A DNA stretch of 64,000 nucleotides. Origin: Cynocephalus volans. Lineage: Eukaryota > Chordata > Mammalia > Dermoptera > Cynocephalidae. Positions 1 through 11,210 of the stretch are shown here, in pieces. The stretch is taken from NCBI RefSeq assembly GCF_027409185.1, contig NC_084460.1, forward strand, positions 145,250,569-145,314,568. Reading direction: 5' to 3'. Each line of letters starts with the position of its first letter. The stretch's first letter is position 1. A model generated the notes under the pieces. That model did no database searches. It was not told where the DNA came from and saw only the letters and a program-made list of their open reading frames with translations. The translations under genes and the position numbers were made by a program.

Positions 1-1450
1 ATAATAATAGAAATACTAAGATGTTGGGATAAGAATAGATGAAGGGACCAGAGCAGTAGAATAGAGAGCTCAGAAATAGATTCCAGCATATGCAGTAATG
101 TGGCATAAGACGTATATATTATTTCAATCCAGTAGCAAAAGGATGATTGATTTAATGGAGGATGCTGTCACTGGTGGATATTTATCTAGAATTAAATCAG
201 GTTAGGCTACTACTTCACGCCATAGATATTTTCTAGGAAATTTAGGAGACAATAACATATTATAAGGATTAGAGAAATCCTTATCCAAAAGAAGAAAGCC
301 AGTATAAAAGCAGCTACTATATAATTTTAATGCATAGTAGAAGAGTATCTGACAGAGTCAAAGGTCATTTAATAGATTAAGAAATACACTTTACCATATA
401 TGTGAAAGATAGAGATTTAGGTCTATAATATAAAAATAACAATTATAAATAGATTTCAAAGGCAATCTAAAACAATAATGAGTAAAGGTGGTAAGTAATC
501 AAGTTTACAGAAGAATAAATCAAAATGACTAATAAATGAAGTGAAATGATGCCCGAATTTTTATGCCATAAGTAGAGAGGGAAAGAGAGAGAGAGAGAGA
601 GACCTCTCTTATCATGTATCACATTAACAGAAATTAAAAATGAATACAAATACCCACTGCAGACTGAGGTGAGAAAAGTGGTACTCTTGTATATTACTTG
701 TGAAGATATTCGTTGCAACAGCCTTTTTGAAAAGCCCTTTTAAATAATTCCACATATACTTTTGATCCACCATTTTCTTTTATGTATATCCTAGAAATAA
801 AAGTACTGCTACAAAAAGATAAATATACAAAGAATATCTAATGCAGTATTGTTCCAGGTGGCAAAGACCAGACACATTCACAGTAAAATGGTTGGATAAA
901 TCACTGCACATTAATATAATGGAATAAAATTCAGCAATGATAAAAAGAATGATACCAATTAAATTGGAAATTACCATAATGTATAGTTATCTGAGAAGAG
1001 TAAGACAAAGAGAAGGGTAAATTATATGATGTCATTCTTGTAAAACAAGCAATGCATTTTAAATCTCTCTTTTACATGGAGAAAAATGTGGGTAATAGAC
1101 ACTAAGTTTATAACACTGGTTTTTCTGGTATGGTAGTAGACGTAGGAATGAGGGAAGCAGAGAAGACGGCAAGAGGAATAAATCAAAATAAGAGTTCAAC
1201 AAGAAAAGCAGCATATATATGCAATTATCCCTCGTACATACCACTACGTAATATATTTGTATGCATAATATAAATCTATATACAGATATAAAGGGGTGTG
1301 TGAAAGAATGGTCTCTAACATGTTAATAGTGCAGAAAAGAAACAAGATCAATGAAACCTGTTGTTGCCTTTTTAAGGAGATGTTCTGGCAGTAAAAATTT
1401 CAGTGTAAAATTAGGGGGGATTAATCTCTAAATGTTTGTGCCTAAATACC
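1..1450 (+). repeat. Ancient L1 ORF2 3' fragment (copy A)
   Basis: Degraded L1 ORF2 and 3' sequence in plus orientation. The opening bases match the region encoding the end of reverse transcriptase (AAAGCTATAATAAT-type motif and 'aatagaatagagagc'), and 720-1000 matches the later ORF2 portion ending in 'aatggaataaaattcagc'. Divergence is high, typical of an L1M-age element. A GA dinucleotide run lies at 583-601. The right limit is approximate. Confidence 0.6.
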
Positions 1451-3270
1451 AGTTAAATACAGAAATAGCCATCAGAGAAATTAGCCTATTCTTTTGAATA
1501 TCATCAAATGGGGAAGACTTTTGAGCACTGAGAGTAGATGTGAGTTTTTTTTAGTACTCCAAAGTTATCTGTAATCATATATGATAGAGCTTCAAATAGA
1601 ACAACAGGGCTTTTAGGAGTTTTTTGTCTGTTTGCTTGTTTTCTTTTTTTGTAATTTCAGAAATGTTCATATTAAGTTTATTCCGGTATGCTTAATTTTT
1701 TGTCATGCAAACATTTAGTGTTTGCATGATGGAGATTGGTTTGTTTTCATGATTTATAAATAGTCTCTAAAAGAAACCCCAAAGAAGTTTTCTCATAAAT
1801 ATAGTTCCTTCTAGATTACCTTGAAAAGAAAAATAAATACATCGAAGTATACATATTATTATGGTATTTCCATGTATGAAAAAACATTTTCATAATTTTA
1901 TAATCATACCTCGTGATCCTTAAGGAATAAAAAATTTTTTTACTATGAGAATATATTAGAAAAATTGAGTTTGTCTAATTTAAAACTATGAAGGCTATTT
2001 TTCTAAGAACTAAAGATCAGCATAAAGACAATGAGATGTTATTAATCTTCACTGAAAATAAATGAAGAATAAATGATTTTCAGAATTTTTACTTTTAATC
2101 ATACACCTGCAGAAAGCCCTAGTATGTGCAACAGGAACCAAAAAATATTAATTAAAAATTAAGAAACATAAGAGACATTTTCCCTGAATAAACTACCCAA
2201 TTTTCTCTATAAACTCAAATAACCAGATTATTGATATTCCTAATTTCAATTCTTACAATGTATAATTTACCCAAGAATTATTAAACATTGTGATTTTTTT
2301 TCAAGATTTATGTAATACACAAGGAGACAAAAGGGCTCTGTTAAAGTTGTCGTCAGTGACTTTAGCCCATATTCTTATGATTCCACGAAATTAAAGAATA
2401 TTTGTTACACAGAGACACATAAACATTAAGCCAGAGTTTCCCATTCGGGAAAAATTACAACTAAGTGATATTTGAGCAGCATAGCTTATGTCTCAAGAAA
2501 ATTTTTCATGACATAAAATAAATTCTGAATATGTTGAATTTTTAACATTATTACTTGCATTCTGCATTTTTCATTCGCAAATTAATCAAGGTTTATTTAA
2601 AAACTTCCCAACAATTGTGCTACCTCCACAGTAAAAATCCCAACTGAAATATACATGTTCAGATAGGCATTTGCTTTTGTCTGTACAGATTTGGGTTGCT
2701 AATTTTTTAAAAATCCTACCAGGATTTTAATTTCTGATTTAGATACTCTGTTATCTTACAGACATATTGCAAAGCTATAATGAAAATTATGAAAACCTCT
2801 GCACTCTCACCTAGTTTCTGTGAAACACTGGGAAAGTAGAAATGTACTGTTTTTCTGGAAGAAGCATAAAAGGCACAGAAATGAAGCAGTATTGTTTGTG
2901 TACCAATTTTCCTTGGCAATGCCAAACCTTAGGGCGATAGCATGTCTTTCTTCTATTTCTAAACCCATTCTTTAAAAAACTTTGAAATACTCTTAATACT
3001 TCTAAGGAATTCCCAGTAGGATAAAGTCAAAGTTGTTCTACAGTGCATTGAGAGCTAATCATCAAGTCATCCATATGCAACTGCTTACAAAAATTAAGGC
3101 TACACATTGTGTCCTTAGGGTTCACTGTAGGGGCTTGTTTATAAAATATCACCGAACAGAGTTTAGAGTAAGCTTGTTTTTCTTCCTCTTATTTCTCTTA
3201 ATGGTTCCACAACTCAACTACCTAATTAACTTGATTTTCATTTGAAAATCCCAAAGGTACGATAGCGTTA
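1451..3270. other. Intergenic sequence, no gene seen (copy A; equals 44311-46137)
   Basis: AT-rich noncoding DNA. From about 2085 onward it is the left part of the older A/C duplication. No open frame here has codon structure or family resemblance that I recognise. Confidence 0.5.
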
Positions 3271-3279
3271 ACATGTCCA

Positions 3280-3650
3280 CAGTAACATGGATGATCTTGG
3301 AGAAAATTATGTTAAGTGAAATAAGCCAGGCACCGAAAGAGAAATACATCATGTCTGCACTCATAAGTGGGAGTTAAGAAACAATGAAAGAAAGAAAGAT
3401 CATAATAAAACATTGAACTTTCAGAAGGAGAGAACAGACCTATAGTTACCAGAGATGGGAAAGAGGGAAGGGAATGGGGGACAGGAAGTAATTGGGTAAG
3501 GGACGCAAAAAGTAATTACAATTTGGCATGATGGACATGCTAATAACATTGATTTGATCATCACATACTATACACAAATACTGATACTCAATTATGTACC
3601 CCATAAATACATATAAATAAAAATAATATTAATTAATTAATTAAATAAAT
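3280..3650 (+). repeat. L1 3' end fragment (copy A; B copy 46138-46520)
   Basis: Plus-strand L1 3' terminal segment: 'acatggatgatcttggag' and 'agtgaaataagccaggca' motifs of late ORF2, then the purine-rich 3'UTR and an A-rich end that has become TTAA/AAAT simple repeat. Copy C (around 23740) lacks it, so insertion followed the A/C split. Confidence 0.8.
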
Positions 3651-5980
3651 AAACTGGAAACAACCCAAAAAATAAAAAATAAAAGGTTTAAGAGGCAATT
3701 CATTTTCCAATGTCCTTTTTGTTTGAAATAATGTGTCTTTATTGATAGAGTTATGAGGTAAAGGTCTTTGAAAGTTAGAGCAGGGACCATGCAACTGAAA
3801 TTGTAAGGCCATCAATTTCTTTGTCTTGTGGTGTCTTTACTGTTCTGATGTTCTATCAAAACTTTCTACTAAATGTTGCAACTTCATCAAGGAGGTCTTT
3901 TTAAATCTCACTTATGTCTATGTAATAAATCACATATATATGGCATAGTCCATTAACAAAATGGACAAATAAAGCCACTTTGTTATTTTGACCATTTATA
4001 CCAGGATGATGTTTAAATATCTTTTCCTAAGTGGACACAATCTTCTGCAGCAGATCCATCTCTTAGTTTCTTTGTTTACAAGAGTAGATTATGGTCCAAT
4101 CTATTCTCATAGGAAAAACTTTACATATGGCCTCAATGAGTAATTGACTTATTTTTATAGCTTATTTATACCTTTCTTAGAGCCATACTTGGCAGGATCT
4201 TTAAAATATTTAAGGGAATCCTTCTAATCTGTTTCTTGAGTTTGTTTTTGAGCATTTCTGTGACTGAATACTATGTAGACAAATTAATATAAATCAAGGA
4301 GTACTGGGTTGTAAGAAAAAATATTTTAAATTTTGTTTGAATTTAGTTTGGTTCTTCTTAGGGTGTGGAAAGTCTTTCACAAGGACATGAAGTTTGTCTC
4401 ATGACCAAGGCTTAAATTCTGCTGAGGCTGCTACCCCAAGTTCAACAGAAGGTCTTATCTTAAAGGACATTTTATGTTGAGGATGTTCAGGGGGGATCCA
4501 AAAGAGTTAGTTGACTCAAAATAATAAGGTAATGAAAGGTAGAGAAAAGTAAAGGGATTAATAGGCAGTTCTGTCATATCAGTTGAATCAGTCTGAATTT
4601 TATCCATTAGTTACTCTTTAATACACTGTAAGAAATCTTGTAATTTATTTTAGAGTCATTTTGTCTTTTAGAAGAAGCCTCTTAGTATCAATCAAAATCA
4701 TTCCATTGTTTTTGAGAGGTTTTATATCCTCTGTTTGTTAAGGCACCTCTAAGATGAACTATTTTATCTAAATTAAAGGTTCTTCACAGTGGCTACTGCA
4801 ATTCCAAGTTACCTTTAGAAAAGTTCATTCATATTTACAAAAGGCACAAGATCTCAATCTGTAATTCTTCAACATATAAGCTTCTAGAGTTTTAGAAGGA
4901 GGATTTTTGAGTAGTTTAGACTTGAGGGAACCCATTCTGGTCTTGTCTTTTCCTAAAACTCCCAGTAAGCTATGGGGAGTGTAGCCAAAGAAGATACTGT
5001 TCCAGAACGCAGGAAAACATGGATACTGAACTATTTTTAATACAAACGGGTGACTTACCCAAGTTTGCACAAATATAAACAAACAGAATAACACTATTGT
5101 GTATGACACATGGAGAATTTACATACAAAGGGAGCAGAGCTCAGATCCAAGAGAAACTCACTCTAAAACTGAGCAGTCAATGAAAAGCAGTGGGTGCAAT
5201 GGGCTCTGTGGGTACCAGAACCTGTTTACACAAAGGCTTCAGGGTCCATAGGGAGAATATTCTTCAGATCCCACTTTTGACAGCCAAAATCAAAATCAAA
5301 TTACTTAGAAAAGAAATTGGAAAGTTTATTGTCCTAGAGAACAGTAAGCACAGAACACCATCTGGGAGACTTCAAACTGAAAGTGGAAAGAAGTTCAAAG
5401 GTACATTGTTACAAGATGGATTATTAAGTAGAAATGAGGAAGTTGTTTAACCATTACAATAATTGATTATTATAATGGAGGTTTCCAGTAAAAGTGATTA
5501 TCTTGTCCCAGTTTTGAAAGGTGGCTGAAGTTTTTTGATTGGAAGAGTCATTTAGAAGAACATTCTAAGTGAAGTTTTTCTGTATTCAAAAACAAGCTAA
5601 GTTAAGTTTTACTTACATGGTCTGCCCGGTTTGGTCTTGTCAGGGAATTTTCAGACCTGGTCTCCGTTTAATTTTATTTTCACACTTCTAAGACAAAGAT
5701 TGCCTGCTTTTTAGCAAAGCATTAATTTGAAAGTTGTCTCCGAAGATATTGTTCAACAGTATGTAGAAAATTTATATAGTATTATATTTTGTATAATACT
5801 GCATTCTGCATTCTGCAAAGCAAATAGTGAAAAAAGCAAAAGTAGGCTTCTTTATTTAAGAAAAAAAAGATCATTTTAAGAGCAATTGGATGTTTCATAA
5901 GAAATAATTACCTGAGTTCAATAACAGCTACACAAGAGGAAACCAAATTACCTGAAAATACAGGGAATTCAGTAAATCAC
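3651..5980. other. Intergenic sequence of unassigned repeat-like character (copy A; B copy 46521-48967)
   Basis: Noncoding. 3660-5550 has no clear counterpart in copy C and may be a decayed inserted element, but I cannot name a family. 5610-5980 resumes the A/C homology (C at about 25870-26160). No gene supported. Confidence 0.4.
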
Positions 5981-5983
5981 CTA

Positions 5984-6366
5984 TATTAGCCCATTTCTGT
6001 TGCTTAAAACAAAATACTTGGAAATGGGTAATTTATAAAGAAAATGAAATTTATTCCCTTCAGTTTCCGAGGCTGGGAAGTCCAAGGTCCAAGGTGAAGT
6101 TCTTGATGCTGGTGACAGTGATGGCAGGGTATCACATTGTGAAAATGGCAGAGCAGAGAGATAGACCCATCATGCTGCTCTTTTAAAGCCCTCAGAACCA
6201 TACCCCTTCAAGGTTCACACCATTATTAATCCATTCACTACTGCATGGTCCTACAATCCAATCACCTCTTCAAGTCCCCACCTTTCAATTAACACAATAG
6301 GATTTCCCCTCTCCTAACACAGTCACAGTGGGGATTAAGTTTTGGGGGACATTCAACCCAAGGCAT
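5984..6366 (-). mobile_element. MaLR solo LTR (MST/MLT1A group), copy A
   Basis: Fossil ERVL-MaLR LTR on the minus strand, with the 'tattagcccatttctgttgc' end and an 'attaatccattcac' core. Old by divergence. Copy C lacks it at the matching site (about 26162), so it entered after the A/C duplication and before the A/B duplication. Confidence 0.8.
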
Positions 6367-6506
6367 CATCCAAGCAGAAAGTCACACACAACCAAAGTTC
6401 TCCCCTAAGTGGTACAACAGTGAATCTTGGGCGCCTCACAACAAATGGAAACTGAAAGAGGCTAAACTTCAAGGCCACCCTCTGCTAAACTATATAGCAG
6501 GCCATG

Positions 6507-6764
6507 CTTCTTCATAAATCCTATGTTACATTAATGAAGCTCACAATCCTTGGGTGGAGAATTCAACATTATAATGAGCTACATTCACCAAAGTTCAACT
6601 CTTCAGCCCCTGAAACTTAACTGATTAGTTTTAGATGGTTTCACCCTCCAGAGATGTCTTGTTGCTTTCTGGAACAGATGTTCTGCAAAATAACTTTTAA
6701 GAGAGGTTATTGCAGCAGTAGCAGCTTAACCCTTTCTTACTCCCTTATTTTGCCTACAAAATCA
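6507..6764 (-). mobile_element. LTR remnant (unnamed ERV family), copy A
   Basis: Part of the LTR that is longer in copy B (51630-52141). It is partial here because one end of the copy A 2.39 kb deletion falls in it. Confidence 0.6.
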
Positions 6765-7000
6765 CCCCTTGCAGGAGCAGGTTTCTTCGATGCTCTCAGA
6801 TACTGCAAAATGTCTAGTTCCTGGCCATACAATGTGGTGATGGAGAGAAGACTCCAAAGCTAAACTTCAAGGGTCCCTGCCTACAAATTCTGTAGGAACA
6901 AATTCATTTTGATGTAGCTAGGACAAAAAGGAAAGTCAGAAATGATTCCTTTCCATTACCACAACTTAGATTCTAGACAAAGATCCTCTTTTCAGAGTCA

Positions 7001-7697
7001 CCGTGATGGGCATTATAATGCCTCCTCCCCCAACAGATGTTCCCGTTCCAGTCCCTACACCCTTGGAATGTGTAAGATTGCCTGCCAAAAAGGATTTAAT
7101 AGTTCAGATACAATTAAGGTTGCTAATCAGCTGATCATAAAATAGATTTTTTAGGATTTTCTGGCGGACCAGATGTAAGCACACTGGGCCTTAAAGTGGA
7201 AGAAGGAGGCTGAAGGGTCAGGAAAAAGGAAAATGTGACCACAAAACACAGGCACAGAGAGGTGCAACAGTGCTGGCTGTGAAGATAGACGTGCCCATAA
7301 GCCAAAGCCTGTGGGGGCCTTCTAGAAGCTGGAAAAGAAAAGAAAACAAATTCTCTCCTAGAGCCTACAGAAAGGAATGCAGTCCCACCAACACCTTGAT
7401 TGTAGCCCAGTTAGATCCATGTCAGATTTCTGCACTCCAGGACTGTACCATAATATGTTTGTGGGGTTTTTGGGGTTTTTGTTTTGTTTTGTTTTTGTTT
7501 TGTCTTTTTCGTGACAGGCACTCAGCCAGTGAGTGCACCGGCCATTCCTATATAGGATCTGAACCCGCCATGGGAGCGTCTCGGCGCTCCCAGCGCCGCA
7601 CTCTCCCGAGTGCGCCACGGGCTCAGCCCTGTTTGTGTTGTTTAAACCACCAAATTTTGGTAATTTGTGACAACGGCAACAGGAAACACACTATCCC
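7001..7697 (+). mobile_element. MLT1-type MaLR LTR (copy A), interrupted by a SINE
   Basis: Old MaLR LTR in plus orientation, with 'gggcattataatgcc' near the start, 'tctcctagagcctacag' in the middle, and 'ttgtgttgtttaaacc' and 'ggtaatttgtgaca' near the end. It is present in A, B and C, so it predates all duplications in the window. The A copy has a young SINE inside (7464-7629). Confidence 0.75.
7464..7629 (-). repeat. tRNA-Ile-derived SINE (CYN-like), present only in copy A
   Basis: On the minus strand the element begins GGGCTGAGCCCGTGGCGCAC, has tRNA A-box and B-box-like stretches (GGGTTCAGATCC), a GAGTGCCTGTCACG tail segment and an A-rich end. It is flanked by the 8-bp direct repeat TGTTTGTG (7456-7463 and 7630-7637). 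Copy B has one TGTTTGTG and no element at 52831. This resembles the colugo CYN family as I remember it. Confidence 0.9.
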
Positions 7698-7714
7698 ATG
7701 CCAATCTAAATTGC

Positions 7715-8137
7715 TGTAGAGCTAGAGCTGGAGTCTGGAGCTTAGAGACCCCTCAAGTCCATTCACAAAGCCTTCACGTGCAGGTGTATGAGCTAGGTAA
7801 CCAGCAAAAAGGTCCTTGGAGCCTTGGTTGAAGAAGGAATAGTCTTTATTCAGCCCACACAACACTATGAGCCAAGCAGTCTACAGGAGAAACTCAGAAA
7901 CTCAACTGCTATGGGCAAAGTCCAAAGGAAAAACTGTAACTGAGCAGCTGCCAGCGCAGTAAACATGCTTATTGCTAGATGCTTGGAGGCCAGCGCTATT
8001 TCACAAACTGAACAACACACAATAGCTACAAAACTCAAAAGATACATTGGCGCACATGCGCACTAACTCCACCCACACACAACTTGTTTACAAGAAATGT
8101 TGAGGGAGCCTGACTGATTTATCCTATTTTCCCCACA
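7715..8137 (-). mobile_element. Solo LTR, 423 bp, ERV1-like, copy A
   Basis: Bounded by TG and CA and flanked by the 4-bp repeat TTGC (7711-7714 and 8138-8141). On the minus strand it contains a polyadenylation-type AATAAA. Copy C has one uninterrupted TTGC at about 29094. A 4-bp target repeat fits gammaretrovirus-like (ERV1) insertion. Confidence 0.85.
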
Positions 8138-8141
8138 TTGC

Positions 8142-10238
8142 CTCTCCCCTTTCCAAATCCCCATCCTCTCTGGGGGGATGGAGGGGTGAGGGTTAAAACC
8201 CACATGTCCGATTCTTCCCGACCATTGCCATCTTCTCATTTTTCTCATAATCTACTCAGGACAGAATAGGTGGACTTTCCTCCCTATTGCTACTTCATCA
8301 AATCCAGCTGTTAACAAAGTGGCCAATTTAAGGTCCTCTTTCCATAAACACAAAGACCAGAAGTCAGTCCCCCAAACCTAGTGGCGGATATATCACAGAG
8401 GGGCATAAATAAATTTACAAAATCTCCTCTTAAGTTTCTCTTGCTGAAAAACCAAGTACTAGCTTTTTGTCACCACAGAAGCCATGAAAAGAAACACGGT
8501 AAAACAGGAAATTAAATTGTCATTGTTTAATATTGGCAAAAATATTGTTTCCATTGATGATGAAACGACCTGTAGCTGTTTTTCTTCAGGGGAATCTGTG
8601 AAGATGCAAGTCTGCTCAATATGAATCTGGCTGAGAAAAGCATATAGAACATAGTTCTCTACTCTGTAGGTCGCATCAACAATTAGTAGGGAATTTTCTT
8701 GAAATAATAAAGGTGACAGAGAAAGTTTACATATTCACATGTAGCAATCGTTACAGCTAAGACGAATTAGAAAGGTTTAGCACTGGGTTTGACTGGGCAG
8801 AGATGAAGACAAGAACTTCTCCTGAAATTCTGCAGTAGCAGGACGATCCGCTTAGAATGGAGCCCAGGCAGCAGAAGGCGCAGCTCAGGTGCAGTGAGAG
8901 AACTGGGTTCTACGGAAACTGACAGACCAAGAAACTGTGCCTGAGGCTCGTCTGCCACTTTGGGCTTTGAGTTCTATTCAGCAAATTTCTATTTCTTCAA
9001 ATAAACAGATACAGAATTGTAGCTACACGGGGAGAATAAGTTCTAGTATTCTATAGCCGTGCTAGGTGTCTACAATTAAAAATAATTTGTTGTGTATTTT
9101 CAAATGGCTAGAAGAGAGAAATTCAACTGTTCTCATCATGAAGAATTCATAAATATTTGCAGTGATGGGTATGCTAATTAGCCTGATTTTATCATCAAAA
9201 TATTACTCTGTACCCCATGAATATGTACATTATTTCATGCCAGTCAAAAAATCAAGTTTTTTAAAAAGCTGGGAATCGGAGGAATGTGTTATACACGTGG
9301 AGAAATCTTTTTCTTTATTTTACACATTCACCAGGTCGTATGCAAGAAAGCCAGGAAGCCAAAGATTAAATACACCCCAAATGACCAGACAGAAAACATA
9401 CATAGTTTAGACACGAAAAAAATCAACTGAAATTATTCAACTGAGTTGAACAACATGCCTACTATTTCAGATACTTGTCAGTTCCAGAAAAAATATATTC
9501 AGTTGGTGTATGTGCAAAAGGAACAAGTTGTTCAGCAATATTGCCTGAAAAATGAAAAGGGAAAACTTTTGAAAGAACTCAGAAATTTTCTGATTATATT
9601 GCAGAAAAGCACGTCAAATTACTGTATGTTAATTGTTCAATTTGTGTATCTTTTAATAAACGCAATAGAAATATATTACTCTTCAAAATTACTTGTGAAC
9701 CTCATAGAAAAAATTCATTTTAAATGCTTTAAGAGGATGTGTATTGTCATATTTGGTCTAACAATATTATTTTAATTTACATATTGTTTGGATAATTATA
9801 CATATCTACTTAAGAGGAGGTTTAAAATACCCTTCTCGAGAATTATTTATGTGAGCATGAATACATTTTAACCAAAGGATTTACACATACTGAGTCTTCC
9901 TTTAAAAAAATATAAATTCAAAAGAGTTTCATAATATGTATATCTGGAAACACAAGAGTTCTTTCATGTTACAGACATCAATGTAGTGATTTCGGTCTCT
10001 GTTTCATCCTTGAGTATGGATTTAAAACAAGTAAGTGAGGTCTGTCCCTAAAGTGCTCATTAACTATTTTGATGGTGGTAACGGATATAGAAGACAAGCA
10101 TATCTAGTTTAAATTTTTTATTCATTCATTTAAGAACACATTAGGTTCCTACTCTGTGCAAAACACAGGACCAGATATGATTTATTTAAACAGAGAGAAT
10201 ATGAAAAGAATCATGGAAGTTTTCCTGAAAAATATTTA
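8142..10238. other. 3' flank of OR1, no gene (copy A; B copy 53340-55442)
   Basis: Noncoding. 9150-9265 (B 54355-54455) is a short L1 3'UTR end in plus orientation ('gggtatgctaattagcctga' to 'ccccatgaatatgtac'), absent from copy C. The rest aligns with 29100-31000 in copy C. The OR1 3'UTR must lie here, but no defined polyadenylation site was assigned. Confidence 0.6.
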
Positions 10239-11159
10239 TTACTTTATCACTTTTCTCAGTGCACCTAAAACTTCCTTGTTTCTTAGGCTGTAAATAAAGG
10301 GGTTTAGCAGGGGAATTATAATCGTGTAGAACAGTGAATACATTTTATCCTGGTATTTATCTCGGCCAGACCCAGGACGTACATACATGAAGAAGAGCGT
10401 GCCATAGAACAAGGAGACAGAGAGCAGATGGGCACAGCATGTGGAGAAGGCTTTGCTTCTGCCTTTCTCAGGCTTCTTTTTCAGGATGGCATAGAGGACA
10501 CGGGTATAAGAAACTATGATGGTCATAAAAGTAAAAGTTTGTATAAAAGCAGCAAAAATAAATACAACTAAAGCATTAACAGATGGATCAGTGCAAGAAA
10601 TTGTAAACAGTGACAAGATTTCACAATAGAAATGATGTATTACATTATACCTACAGAAAGTTAATCTAAATAATAATCCTACATGAACAACAGGGTGTAG
10701 AAAACCAATTACATAGGACATACTTATCAACCAAGCGCTGAGTCTGTTGGACATCACCACTGGATAAAGTAAGGGGTTACATATGGCTACATAGCGGTCA
10801 TAGGCCATCACTACCAGGAGGAAACATTCTGTGGTTGCACTGGAACCAAAAAAATAATATTGGGCCATGCATTCAGAGAGGGATATCATTTGACCTTTGT
10901 TTAAGATGTTGACAAGCATCCTGGGGGTTACAGAGGATGAAGAACAAGCATCTGCAAAGGCTAAACTGCCAAGGAACCAGTACATGGGGGTGTGAAGATG
11001 GGGGTCCTTCCAGATGAGAAAAATCAGTCCAAGGTTGCCCACCATGGTGATGACATAAATCAATAAGAACAGCAGGAATAGGGGAACCTGCAGCCCTGGA
11101 CAATCTGTTAGTCCTTTTAGAACAAACTCTGTCACCATTGTCTCGTTTGTCTCTATCAT
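10239..11159 (-). CDS. OR5AC: OR1: intact olfactory receptor, OR5AC-type (306 aa)
   Basis: Seven-transmembrane odorant receptor, a G-protein-coupled receptor expected in the ciliary membrane of olfactory neurons. Seen: N-glycosylation site NET at residues 5-7; TM1 about 26-50 with GN at 41-42; PMYWFL at 58-63; Cys97 and Cys179 for the extracellular disulfide; [10 protein letters not shown] at 118-127 ending TM3; KAFSTC at 236-241 in TM6; PLLNPFIY at 283-290 in TM7; short basic tail. The reading frame is open upstream to a GTG, but mammalian translation should begin at the ATG at 11157-11159. A pyrimidine-rich tract ending in CAG lies just upstream, as expected for an intronless coding exon joined to a noncoding leader. 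Length is normal for the family. The OR5AC assignment rests on remembered similarity to human OR5AC2 and was not searched. The leader exon and promoter were not located. Confidence 0.93.
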   Translation of the reverse strand: MIETNETMVTEFVLKGLTDCPGLQVPLFLLFLLIYVITMVGNLGLIFLIWKDPHLHTPMYWFLGSLAFADACSSSSVTPRMLVNILNKGQMISLSECMAQYYFFGSSATTECFLLVVMAYDRYVAICNPLLYPVVMSNRLSAWLISMSYVIGFLHPVVHVGLLFRLTFCRYNVIHHFYCEILSLFTISCTDPSVNALVVFIFAAFIQTFTFMTIIVSYTRVLYAILKKKPEKGRSKAFSTCCAHLLSVSLFYGTLFFMYVRPGSGRDKYQDKMYSLFYTIIIPLLNPFIYSLRNKEVLGALRKVIK

Positions 11160-11210
11160 ATTCACTCAGACTGATCACTGCAATGAGAGAAGAGGGAAAG
11201 AAAAAAAATT
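11160..11210 (-). promoter_or_regulatory. 3' splice site and 5'UTR stub upstream of OR1
   Basis: On the minus strand a run of T and C (about 11181-11202) ends in CAG at 11178-11180, followed by TGATCAGTCTGAG and then the start codon. OR genes normally splice one or more noncoding leader exons onto a single coding exon, so this reads as the acceptor. The same acceptor with the same following bases precedes OR1' and OR2, and a similar one precedes OR3. The matching donor exon was not found. Confidence 0.7.

Noticed and set aside
7270-7719. 149-aa plus-strand frame
   Set aside because: Runs through an MLT1-type LTR and the antisense strand of a SINE that copy B lacks; no conserved product.
11157-11165. 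GTG or TTG starts giving longer ORs (also at 31937, 42494 and 56369)
   Set aside because: Non-ATG starts are not expected for mammalian ORs; for OR1, OR1' and OR3 a conventional ATG follows a few codons later, and for OR2 the GTG hides the loss of the real start.
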